The translations under genes and the position numbers were made by a program. Under the pieces are notes generated by a model. It saw only the letters and a list, made by a program, of their open reading frames with translations, was not told where the DNA came from and made no database searches. From NCBI GenBank assembly GCA_030149165.1, contig JASBRY010000009.1:186001-250000 (forward strand): 64,000 nt of DNA, written 5' to 3'. Positions 18,726 to 27,024 of the stretch are shown here, one piece after another (positions within the stretch are counted from its first letter, which is position 1; each line of letters opens with the position of its first letter). This DNA comes from Phycisphaerales bacterium. GTDB lineage: Bacteria; Planctomycetota; Phycisphaerae; Phycisphaerales; UBA1924.

Positions 18726-19081
18726 CTCTTCTCCAGATTGGGTTGCTCTGGACTCCAGATTCGAGCACAGAGTGTGGTGTGGTCCTTGTCGGCGATCAAA
18801 TGAACCGAATTCGTGGATGCCGAGCAAGAGTACCAAGAGCAGTCAACAGCAACATGAGCGAGTGGACAGAAAGTCCGAGAACTGGTCGGATCGGGGTCCT
18901 ACCTATGCATGCTCGTGTCTTCAAAGGTACGCAATCGGGGAGAGTTTGGTTGCCAAAGCGGATGATCAGGGGAGTCAATGGTTGCGTTTTGACTCCAAAC
19001 TTGTCACAATCGGAGGTCATATACGCGATTCTCGCGTTTGACACGCGATCTCATCGCGCTGGATCGAGCCGTGGAGCCGGA
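18726..19081. other. Intergenic promoter region between the carboxypeptidase and ligase genes
   Basis: About 355 bases without a convincing gene; open frames here lack ribosome binding sites and coding character. It must carry divergent promoters. The only clear structure is the pair of palindromes at 19024-19058 listed separately. Confidence 0.5.
19024..19058. promoter_or_regulatory. Two adjacent palindromes, possible operator, upstream of the ligase gene
   Basis: CGCGA-TTC-TCGCG (19024-19036) and CGCGAT-CTC-ATCGCG (19044-19058) are both perfect inverted repeats. Their centres are 21 bp apart, about two helical turns, so two dimers could bind the same DNA face. The second ends 23 bases before the start codon, a position suited to repression. 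No regulator is identified. Confidence 0.45.
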
Positions 19082-21013
19082 ATGGGCATTCAAGAAATGG
19101 ACCAAGCGAGTGGGGGACAGGAGCATCGCGCGGCGATGCATGATGTCCTCAACGATCTGCGTGCGTTCGAATACATGATCGAGCACGGCATGTTTGAGAA
19201 AGGGATCACCAGAATCGGCGCCGAGCAAGAACTCGCGTTTGTCGATGATGCGATGCGTCCAGCGCCGCTCGGACCTGAGGTCATCGATCTACTCCATGAA
19301 CGCCGAGCGACGACAGAGATCGGTCGCTTCAATATGGAGTTCAACTGCGATCCCAAGGTCTTCACTGGATCGGTCCTCCGAGATCTGCACAAAGAACTCG
19401 ATGAGCTGATGACCAAGGCGCAGGATGTCTCGCAGAAGCTCGGCGCCAAACCGATCCTCATCGGGATCGTCCCGACGCTCCAGCAGCAGCATCTTTCCAA
19501 GGACTACATCACTCCGAAGCCGAGGTACTACGCGCTCGATGAGCGGATCACCAAGGCGCGGGGTGGGCGCTACGACATCCGCATCAAAGGGATCGACGAG
19601 ATCAACTTCTCGCACGATTCGGTGATGCTCGAAGCGCTCAATACCTCGTTCCAGTTGCACTTTCAGGTAACTCCGGAGGACTTTGCGATCTCGTACAATG
19701 TGGCGCAAGCCGTGACGGCGCCGATCATGGCGGCAGCCGCGAACTCTGCGGTGTTGTTCGGAAAGAGACTCTGGCACGAAACACGGATCGCGGTCTTTGA
19801 GCAGACTGTCGATACCTCTGGACAGGACATCCCGACACAGCGTGACATGCTCAAGCGCGTGCGATTCGGGGAGGGGTGGGTCAAGGAATCAGTTGTCGAG
19901 CTATTTAAAGCGGACATCGCACGATTCCGTAACATGTTTAAAGCGGACTCAACACAGGACTCGCTCGCGATGGTCCAGCGTGGTGAGATCCCGAAACTCT
20001 CGGCGCTGCAGACCTACAACGGCACGCTCTATCGCTGGAATCGTCAGTGCTATGGGATCACAGACGGCAAACCCCACCTGCGGATCGAGAATCGTGTGCT
20101 CCCAGCGGGACCAACGATTATTGATGAAGTCGCGAACGCTGCGTTCTGGTTTGGGTTGATGACGCGGATGCCCAAGCTCTATCCGGATCTGACACAGCGC
20201 CTGTCATTCGCGGATGTCAAAGCAAACTTCGTTTCCGCGGCTCGATCCGGACTCGATTACAAATCCCGCTGGATCGATGGACGCGTGATCCCGACGCGTG
20301 ATCTGATTTTGGGTGAGCTCGTCCCGATCGCGATCGAGGGTCTCCGAGAGGCGCAGGTTGATGAACAAGATATCAACAAGTACATGGACATCATCTCCGA
20401 ACGCACAGAAACAGGACGCAACGGCGCTCGCTGGATGATCGAATCGGTCGAGCATCTGCACGAAAAAGGCACACGCGCCGAGCGATTGTGCACGCTGACG
20501 GCGGGAACGATCTCAAGACAACAAGCGGGAACTCCTGTCCACGAATGGAGCGTCGCGGAGATCCGCGAGTGCGGCGAGTGGAGACACCACTACACGAGCG
20601 TCGGTCAGTACATGCAGACCGATCTCTTTACGGTCCGGCAGGACGAGCTGATCGATCTCGCCGCGTCGATCATGGACTGGGAGCAGATCCGGCATATCCC
20701 AGTCGAGGACGACGAGCACAAACTCGTAGGATTGGTGAGTTATCGTGCGTTGCTGCGACTCGTCGCGGATCCGGCGAAGCGCAAGAGTGACTCCATCGCC
20801 GTCGAGGACATCATGGAGCGTAACCCAGTCTCTGTGCAGCCTGAGACTCCGACGCTCGACGCGATCGCGCTGATGAAGCAGCATCGCGCCTCGTGTCTCC
20901 CAGTGGTTCTGGAGAACGGCAAGCTCGTGGGGATCGTCACTGAGCACGATTACATGCGGATTGCCGGGAAACTGCTCGAAGATCAACTCCGAGGCGGCAA
21001 TGATACACAATGA
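19082..21013 (+). CDS. GCS2-type carboxylate-amine ligase (glutamate-cysteine-ligase-like) with two C-terminal CBS domains
   Basis: 643 residues from ATG 19082 (GGAG five bases upstream). Residues 1 to about 500 are a GCS2-family ligase: ITRIGAEQELAF, EIGRFNMEFNCDP, LQLHFQV, VLPAGPTIIDEVANAAF. Enzymes of this family join glutamate to an amine such as cysteine using ATP. The final 130 residues form a CBS pair (VGQYMQTDLFTVRQDELIDLA and VEDIMERNPVSVQPETPTLDA), which in other proteins binds adenosine nucleotides and senses energy state. The fusion is the notable point. It is followed 43 bases later by an aspartoacylase-type hydrolase and then gamma-glutamyltranspeptidase, pointing to gamma-glutamyl compounds. 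Confidence 0.88.
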   Translation: MGIQEMDQASGGQEHRAAMHDVLNDLRAFEYMIEHGMFEKGITRIGAEQELAFVDDAMRPAPLGPEVIDLLHERRATTEIGRFNMEFNCDPKVFTGSVLRDLHKELDELMTKAQDVSQKLGAKPILIGIVPTLQQQHLSKDYITPKPRYYALDERITKARGGRYDIRIKGIDEINFSHDSVMLEALNTSFQLHFQVTPEDFAISYNVAQAVTAPIMAAAANSAVLFGKRLWHETRIAVFEQTVDTSGQDIPTQRDMLKRVRFGEGWVKESVVELFKADIARFRNMFKADSTQDSLAMVQRGEIPKLSALQTYNGTLYRWNRQCYGITDGKPHLRIENRVLPAGPTIIDEVANAAFWFGLMTRMPKLYPDLTQRLSFADVKANFVSAARSGLDYKSRWIDGRVIPTRDLILGELVPIAIEGLREAQVDEQDINKYMDIISERTETGRNGARWMIESVEHLHEKGTRAERLCTLTAGTISRQQAGTPVHEWSVAEIRECGEWRHHYTSVGQYMQTDLFTVRQDELIDLAASIMDWEQIRHIPVEDDEHKLVGLVSYRALLRLVADPAKRKSDSIAVEDIMERNPVSVQPETPTLDAIALMKQHRASCLPVVLENGKLVGIVTEHDYMRIAGKLLEDQLRGGNDTQ

Positions 21014-21056
21014 GCCTTGATTCTGAAGTGGTGGCTCAGTCCCGCGGAGTGTGTGC

Positions 21057-22367
21057 GTGCCGATGACCGAAGTCCAAACAGAGCAATCAACCCCAGCCGT
21101 TCAGCGATACCCAGAGCGGGAAATCGGTCGAGCGGGTGATGCGAGCATGGGGACGACGCTCGTTGTCCTTGGGGGTGTGCACGGCAACGAACGCGCGGGA
21201 CTCATCGCGGGACAACGCGTGCTCGATCAACTCCACACCGATCGCTACACGCACATCAGCGGTCGCCTCATTGTGCTCGCCGGGAACCTCGCGGCGCTGA
21301 ATCACGAGGATCCCGAGACGCGATACATCGATCATGATCTCAATCGTTTGTGTAAGCGCGAGCATTTCAATGAACCCGCGTCAACAAGCGCTGAGCATGA
21401 GCAGATGTTTGAGCTCTTCGGAGCGCTCGAATCGATCCACGCTTCGTGCAAGCAAGCGGGACAAGAGATGATTGTGCTCGACCTGCACACCACGAGCGCC
21501 CCATCTCGACCAGTTGTTGCGTTTGAGGATTCGCTGCCGGCGCGTGTGCATGCGATGCGGATGCCTTGTCCGAAGTATCTGGGGATCGAAGAAGAAACCA
21601 ACGGGCTCGTGATCGATGCCGTCACAGCTCGGCTCGGATGCATCTCGTATCTCGTTGAGGGTGGTCAGCACGATGATCCCGCATCGATTGATGTGCACGA
21701 ATCCGCGATCTGGATCGCGCTGGACACGGCTGGGGTTGTGGAACTCTCCAGACATCCAAAGGACCACTTCGCGTACATGCGATCGATGTCTCAGAATCGT
21801 GGTCATGTGGTGTACGACGTGCGTCATCGTGAACCGATCACGAGCGAGGACTTCACGATTTGTGCTGGGATCGAGGTGGGAACCCCAGTGCATGCACGCA
21901 AGACCAGGGTCGCGATGCAGGCTGGTCAAGCCGTGTACTCTCCCATCAATGGTCGGATCTTTCTTCCCAATATGCAGACACACAAGCGGATCAATGATGA
22001 TGGATTCTTCATCGTCCGCAGAGTCAGCAGCGGTTGGGTCAATCTCTCGGCATGGCTCCGCGGCATGCGATGGGTCCACAAACTCATCGGGATTATGCCT
22101 GGGGTATACCACAGCGAGGATTCGTCGCTGCTCGTCGATGCGGACCTCGCGTGTGTTCTCCGCAGACAGGTGTTCCACTTGTTTGGGTATCGACTTGAGC
22201 GTCACGATGGACGGGAAGGCGGCCATGGGATCATGCGTGTGATCAATGGGACCAAAGCGTTCTTCAGAGCGCTCTTCCGAGGTCCAATCAGAGGTGAGGA
22301 CGGCAAGGGACCTGATCCCGACGACCATCGATTCTGGATTGTTCAACGCCGCAAGCTCGATCGGTGA
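21057..22367 (+). CDS. Succinylglutamate desuccinylase/aspartoacylase family zinc hydrolase
   Basis: 436 residues. The zinc site is GGVHGNERAG (HxxE), with the third ligand in VLDLHTTSAPS; these are the marks of the AstE/AspA family, which is related to M14 carboxypeptidases and removes acyl groups from amino acids. The C-terminal half (AGIEVGTPVHARK, GQAVYSPINGRIFLPNMQ) is the usual beta-domain, extended by a basic tail. GTG 21057 has GGAG seven bases upstream; ATG 21063 is the alternative. It sits between a carboxylate-amine ligase and gamma-glutamyltranspeptidase, so it may act on an N-acyl or gamma-glutamyl product of that pathway. Confidence 0.87.
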   Translation: MPMTEVQTEQSTPAVQRYPEREIGRAGDASMGTTLVVLGGVHGNERAGLIAGQRVLDQLHTDRYTHISGRLIVLAGNLAALNHEDPETRYIDHDLNRLCKREHFNEPASTSAEHEQMFELFGALESIHASCKQAGQEMIVLDLHTTSAPSRPVVAFEDSLPARVHAMRMPCPKYLGIEEETNGLVIDAVTARLGCISYLVEGGQHDDPASIDVHESAIWIALDTAGVVELSRHPKDHFAYMRSMSQNRGHVVYDVRHREPITSEDFTICAGIEVGTPVHARKTRVAMQAGQAVYSPINGRIFLPNMQTHKRINDDGFFIVRRVSSGWVNLSAWLRGMRWVHKLIGIMPGVYHSEDSSLLVDADLACVLRRQVFHLFGYRLERHDGREGGHGIMRVINGTKAFFRALFRGPIRGEDGKGPDPDDHRFWIVQRRKLDR

Positions 22368-22393
22368 GTGGATCGAGGTCATATAGTTGACGC

Positions 22394-24169
22394 ATGAATC
22401 CGATCTTCTTGCTTCGTAGTGTGCTTGTTCTGGTTTGTGTGCTCTGCAGCAGTGCGTGCGCGAGTGCTCCTGCACGGGACGCGGACCTGTTCTTTGATAC
22501 ATTCGCGAAAGCCGCGGTCGCCGCGGACCATCCGGACGCATCTGCGGCTGGCGCTCAGATGCTCGCGCAAGGCGGGAATGCGGTGGACGCCGCGGTCGCC
22601 GCTTCGTTTACACTCTCAGTGGTGCGTCCGTACTCGTGCGGGATTGGTGGTGGTGGGTTCATGGTCATCTACCTCCCCAACGATCCCACGCACGGGCGTG
22701 TGCTGACGACCATCAACTATCGCGAGACTTCTCCAGCGAATGCTGATCGGTACCGATCCGGACTCTCGATGAAGAACGGGCGCTACGCCGTCGCGGTGCC
22801 GGGAACAGTCGCGGGACTGCTCCACGCCTTGGAGAACTACGGGACACTCGATCGAGCAACAGTGTTGCAACCAGCGATCGACGCGGCGATGGAAGGCTTC
22901 GTCGTTGATCAGCATTACCTGAACGCGGCAAACGGGATCATCGAGCGATATCACAAGAATCCAGGACTGAAAGAATCTGAGATGGGGATGCCTTGGAAGA
23001 AGTTCACGCTCTGGGGACAAGTCAAGCTCGGCGATCGGATCCGCAATCCAGAGCAGGCGCGAGCGCTCGGACTGATCGCTCAAGACGGCTTGGAGGCATT
23101 CACAAGAGGTGCGATCGGTCAAGCAATCGTGGACACGCTGACGGTCGAGCCGATCACGAATCGCACCCCGATCCCGATCACTCTTGAGGATCTGGCGGGA
23201 TACGAACCGATCGAGATGCAACCCATCGAGGCGGTGATCAACGGCAAGCGATTGATCGGGATGCCCCCACCGTCGAGCGGTGGGGTCACGATGTTCGAAG
23301 CACTGGAGATCATGGAAGCGTTGGAGTACGACTTCGAGAGCACAGAGCGCAACACGGACAATGTCGTGATGCTGATCGAATCGCTCAAACACGCGTTCGC
23401 GGATCGGTCGCGTTATCTTGCGGATCCATTGTTCACCGATGTTCCAGTCGATGAGCTGCTCCGTCAGGACAACATTCAGGAACTCGCATCAAAGTTGAAC
23501 CTGCACGGACAAGAACCGGAGTTCTACGGCACACAACTGAATGATGACCAATCCGCGCCGATCACAGATGACGGCGGAACGAGCCATGTCAGTGTGATCG
23601 ATCCGTTCGGAGGCGCCGTCGCGATGACCGAAACCATCAATCTGGAGTTCGGATCGCTCGTTGGTGTTGAAGAGTTCGGGTTCTGCTTGAACAACGAGAT
23701 GGACGATTTCACCAATCCACGCAAAGTCGGGAAGGGCAACGCGTTCGGATTGGTCCAGTCCGAACGCAATATCCCTGAGAAGGGGAAGCGTCCTCTCTCA
23801 AGCATGTCACCAACGATCGTGCTCGATGAGGAAGGCAAGGTCTTCGCGATCGCTGGAGCGTCCGGCGGTCCGCGGATCATCACCGGGACAATGCAGGTGC
23901 TGCTCAATGTGATGGGGGGGATGGATGCAGGTGAAGCCGTCGCTCGACCGAGACTTCATAATCAATGGCTCCCCGATCAGACCAATTTTGAAGCGGGGTT
24001 CTATGTCAATGTGCTCAATGTGCTTCGTACTCCGCTGCGTGGGTATGGTCAGGTCATCGGGAGCGAGGACGCCGTCGTGGGCAATGTCCAGGTCATCGTG
24101 CGTGACGAAGAAGGTTGGCAAGCCGCGAGCGATCCACGCAAGGGTGGTCGTCCGAGCGGCATAGACTGA
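22394..24169 (+). CDS. ggt: Gamma-glutamyltranspeptidase
   Basis: 591 residues. A hydrophobic signal with a Cys-rich end (VLCSSACAS) exports it, perhaps as a lipoprotein. The GGT fold is recognised by QGGNAVDAAVAASFTL, CGIGGGGFM, and the self-cleavage and catalytic threonine in DGGTSHVSVIDPFGGAVA, followed by the small subunit with PLSSMSPTIV and the ASGGPRI loop. The enzyme cleaves or transfers gamma-glutamyl groups of glutathione-like compounds in the periplasm. It starts 26 bases after the aspartoacylase-type gene and is followed within 5 bases by an MFS gene, so all four genes appear to be one operon. Confidence 0.95.
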   Translation: MNPIFLLRSVLVLVCVLCSSACASAPARDADLFFDTFAKAAVAADHPDASAAGAQMLAQGGNAVDAAVAASFTLSVVRPYSCGIGGGGFMVIYLPNDPTHGRVLTTINYRETSPANADRYRSGLSMKNGRYAVAVPGTVAGLLHALENYGTLDRATVLQPAIDAAMEGFVVDQHYLNAANGIIERYHKNPGLKESEMGMPWKKFTLWGQVKLGDRIRNPEQARALGLIAQDGLEAFTRGAIGQAIVDTLTVEPITNRTPIPITLEDLAGYEPIEMQPIEAVINGKRLIGMPPPSSGGVTMFEALEIMEALEYDFESTERNTDNVVMLIESLKHAFADRSRYLADPLFTDVPVDELLRQDNIQELASKLNLHGQEPEFYGTQLNDDQSAPITDDGGTSHVSVIDPFGGAVAMTETINLEFGSLVGVEEFGFCLNNEMDDFTNPRKVGKGNAFGLVQSERNIPEKGKRPLSSMSPTIVLDEEGKVFAIAGASGGPRIITGTMQVLLNVMGGMDAGEAVARPRLHNQWLPDQTNFEAGFYVNVLNVLRTPLRGYGQVIGSEDAVVGNVQVIVRDEEGWQAASDPRKGGRPSGID

Positions 24170-24174
24170 TCGCC

Positions 24175-25563
24175 ATGAGTTCAGACCAGGAGCAGATCGA
24201 AGGAGGCGCGAGCAGAGCGCCGCTGCGTGCAGCGGTGACGATCGGTACGCACTTTATCGTCGATGTGTTCTCGTTCATTGGGATCGCGCTGCTCCCGATG
24301 CTCGCCGTGCTTTTGGAGATCCGTCCTGAACAGAAAGCACTCCTGCTCGCGCTGGGATCGGTGTGTTCTGGAGTCATCCAACCAATTGTTGCTTGGGCGA
24401 GCGATCGGTATGACTCGCGCGCGTTCGGGACTGTGGGGTTTGTGGTCGCGGTGCTCTGCATCGGGAATCTCGGGATGGCGCGGGACTTTACCGAACTCGC
24501 GATCCTGTACAGCGTGGGCGCGATGGGGATCGGCGCGTTCCATCCTCCCGCCGCCGCGACTGTTGGTCAGTTGGGAGGCGCGAAGCGATCAAAGTATGTC
24601 GCGTTGTTCTTCCTCGCGGGAATGGTGGGGGGGATCGTGGGCAATGTGTTCACCCCGATGTATGTGGACTGGATGACTCCGGAGAAACTCAACGCCGAGG
24701 CATCAAAGCAAGGCTTGCTCGCCATCCGCTGGTTTATCCCGATCGGATTGCTCGCGGCGTTATTCCTCGCGATCGCGATCCATAAATCCGGACATCGTCA
24801 CCACGGCGCTCACGAGCATCAAGGGAGTTGGCAACCCGCTGAGCGGCGCAAGCGATGGATCGGGGTGTGGGTCCTGTACGCGAGCAATGTGCTCAGGTTC
24901 ACCACCAACATGGCGCTCGTGTATCTGTTCACGGAATGGGCATCCCGCTTCGTGCTCAGCAAGCACAACGCTCTTGAACTGACCGAACAGCTCGGGATCG
25001 AAGCATCGCAGATCAACGGCACGCTCCAAGCGTCCATGCAGGTCGGGATGGGAGGCGGCGGCATCACGCTCGGTTTCATCCTCGCGGCACGATTCGAGAA
25101 AGCGGTCTTCATCATCCTCCCGATGCTCGGCGCGATCAGCATCGCGATGATCCCTCAACTATCCGCAATAGATCCAAGCATGAGCCGATGGATGGTGATG
25201 GGCGCGGCGGTGTTGTCCGGGATCGGATTCGGAGCCGCGATCCCGGTGAGTCTGTCGCTCTCGCAGCGATTGCTGCCGCACCGGACAAGTCTGGTCTCGG
25301 GATTGATGCTCGGCGGCGCGTGGATGCTCTCGTTCCTTGGACCGATGGGCGCGGAGGTCGTGCAGAACGGACTTGACGCCAAACCCAATGTACCGAGCAT
25401 TGTGATTGATCTGGTGAATATGCTCCCAGATTCAACAGCGCAGCGTGTGATGGAAGGCTTCGGTCTCGATAACGCGTTCACAGTCACAGCAGTCTTGCTT
25501 TCAGTTTCTGGATTGGTTGCATTTTTCTTGCCGCATCGACTGATTGTGCAGAGCGCCGAGTAA
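24175..25563 (+). CDS. MFS transporter, fosmidomycin-resistance (Fsr)-like
   Basis: 462 residues with twelve hydrophobic segments and a His-rich central loop (HKSGHRHHGAHEHQ). The N-terminal half (HFIVDVFSFIGIALLPML, GAMGIGAFHPPAAATVGQLGG) resembles the Fsr branch of the major facilitator superfamily, drug or metabolite efflux pumps with an FHP motif in the fifth helix. ATG 24175 follows the ggt stop by five bases. Placement behind ggt suggests transport of a gamma-glutamyl product or amino acid, but the substrate is unknown. Confidence 0.87.
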   Translation: MSSDQEQIEGGASRAPLRAAVTIGTHFIVDVFSFIGIALLPMLAVLLEIRPEQKALLLALGSVCSGVIQPIVAWASDRYDSRAFGTVGFVVAVLCIGNLGMARDFTELAILYSVGAMGIGAFHPPAAATVGQLGGAKRSKYVALFFLAGMVGGIVGNVFTPMYVDWMTPEKLNAEASKQGLLAIRWFIPIGLLAALFLAIAIHKSGHRHHGAHEHQGSWQPAERRKRWIGVWVLYASNVLRFTTNMALVYLFTEWASRFVLSKHNALELTEQLGIEASQINGTLQASMQVGMGGGGITLGFILAARFEKAVFIILPMLGAISIAMIPQLSAIDPSMSRWMVMGAAVLSGIGFGAAIPVSLSLSQRLLPHRTSLVSGLMLGGAWMLSFLGPMGAEVVQNGLDAKPNVPSIVIDLVNMLPDSTAQRVMEGFGLDNAFTVTAVLLSVSGLVAFFLPHRLIVQSAE

Positions 25564-25595
25564 TCACAGTTTCTGATCTTTGAACGCACATCGCC

Positions 25596-25660
25596 GTGAC
25601 ACTCTTGTGACATCCTTGTGACGCACGCGTGACACAGGGATTGTGTGACACAGTTGTGAC
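25596..25660. promoter_or_regulatory. Array of six GTGAC repeats at 11-bp pitch, probable PhoB/CreB-type regulator binding sites
   Basis: GTGAC occurs at 25596, 25607, 25618, 25629, 25645 and 25656: steps of 11, 11, 11, 16 and 11 bp. Read on the other strand this is TGTCAC repeated every 11 bp, the layout of Pho boxes (TGTCAY-N5) and of CreB tags (TTCAC-N6-TTCAC). The array ends 90 bp before the VWA gene, whose cluster encodes an OmpR-family response regulator, the class that binds such direct repeats. Confidence 0.75.
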
Positions 25661-25749
25661 GATACAAGACGCAATCGAACGGTATCTATTTGCGTGGGAC
25701 GATTGGCAACGATGCTGATTTCACCCACCCAACGCAAGGAGATCATTCA

Positions 25750-26976
25750 ATGAAACGCACGCACACAGTACTCACTCTGGCACTCGCACTCAGCGCCGGA
25801 TTGACAGCGCCGGCTTTCGCTTGTCCACCAACTGCTCAGCAGCTCAATGGACACCTCCGGGTTTGTCCGGCTCCTCAGAAACATCAGAAGAAAGTCGAAG
25901 TCGTCTTCGTGCTCGATACGACTGGATCGATGAGCGGCTTAATCGAAGGAGCGAAACAGAAAATCTGGTCGATCGCATCTACGATCGCTCAAGCACAACC
26001 CGCTCCGGAGATCCGGATGGGACTCGTCGGGTATCGCGATCGTGGGGATCGGTATGTCACGACGAAGACCACGATGACGGATGATCTGGACACGGTGTAC
26101 GAGACGCTGATGGGATTCAAAGCCGCGGGAGGTGGGGACACTCCGGAGAGCGTGAACGAGGCGCTGTTTGAAGCCGTGGAGCGGTTTGATTGGTCGGATG
26201 ATCCGAGCACGCTCAAGATCGTGTTCCTTGTGGGTGATGCGCCGCCTCAGATGGGGTACAACGACGATGTGAAGTACCAAGCGTCGTGCAAACTCGCGGC
26301 AGAGAAGGGGATCATCGTCAACACGATCCAGTGCGGGAATCTCCACGGCACCAAAGACCACTGGACCAAGATCGCGGGAATGACCAACGGGCAGTACGCC
26401 GCGATTGATCAGGACTCAGGAGTGCAGCGGATCACGACTCCATACGACCGAGAAATCACAGAACTGGACCAGCAGCTCACATCGCTCATGATCGACTACG
26501 GCGATCAATCAGAGCGATCATATCAATACTCCAAGCGAGATCGCGCCAGCAAGATTTCATCGAGCGCCGCCCCGGAAGCGTCCGCGGATCGTGCGATCTA
26601 CAACCAGACCGCCGCGGGACGATCGAATCTCTACGGCGTCAAAGAACTCGTCGATGACGTCGTCGATGGACGAGTCGCTCTGGAGGATGTCGAAAAGGAC
26701 GAGCTCCCTGAGGAGTACCAGTCCAAAACCACGGACGAGCTCAAAAAGCTGATCGCGGAGAACAACGAGCAGCGTGTCAAGATCGAATCCAGACTCGCCG
26801 AGCTCGCGAAGCTCCGCCGGGATCATCAGGACAAGGCCCGCGCCTCGATGAAGGGCGATAGCTTCGATATGCAGGTGCTCATTACCCTCCAGAAACAAGG
26901 CGAATCGATCGGGCTCACGATCACGAGCGGCACAGAAGATTCGAAAGAAGACAAAGAAGGCTCATCCGAGGATTGA
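25750..26976 (+). CDS. Secreted von Willebrand factor A domain protein
   Basis: 408 residues; ATG 25750 with AAGGAG upstream and a Sec signal peptide ending at APAFA, followed by CPPTAQQ. The VWA domain (about residues 45-240) has a metal-ion-dependent adhesion site variant, VLDTTGSMSG (DxTxS), plus GYRDRGDRY and VFLVGDAPPQ. The C-terminal part has a charged helical region (about residues 320-395, predicted coiled coil). It likely acts in the periplasm as a protein- or metal-binding module. It is first in a four-gene same-strand cluster (VWA, DUF4139, regulator, kinase) and lies just downstream of the GTGAC array. Confidence 0.9.
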   Translation: MKRTHTVLTLALALSAGLTAPAFACPPTAQQLNGHLRVCPAPQKHQKKVEVVFVLDTTGSMSGLIEGAKQKIWSIASTIAQAQPAPEIRMGLVGYRDRGDRYVTTKTTMTDDLDTVYETLMGFKAAGGGDTPESVNEALFEAVERFDWSDDPSTLKIVFLVGDAPPQMGYNDDVKYQASCKLAAEKGIIVNTIQCGNLHGTKDHWTKIAGMTNGQYAAIDQDSGVQRITTPYDREITELDQQLTSLMIDYGDQSERSYQYSKRDRASKISSSAAPEASADRAIYNQTAAGRSNLYGVKELVDDVVDGRVALEDVEKDELPEEYQSKTTDELKKLIAENNEQRVKIESRLAELAKLRRDHQDKARASMKGDSFDMQVLITLQKQGESIGLTITSGTEDSKEDKEGSSED

Positions 26977-27024
26977 ATCCAACACGTATATGATCACAGA
27001 GAAGCCATTATCCACGAAAGGCCC

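Noticed and set aside
21381..22541. Minus-strand open frame of 386 codons opposite the aspartoacylase-type gene
   Set aside because: Antisense shadow in GC-rich coding DNA, with no family resemblance.
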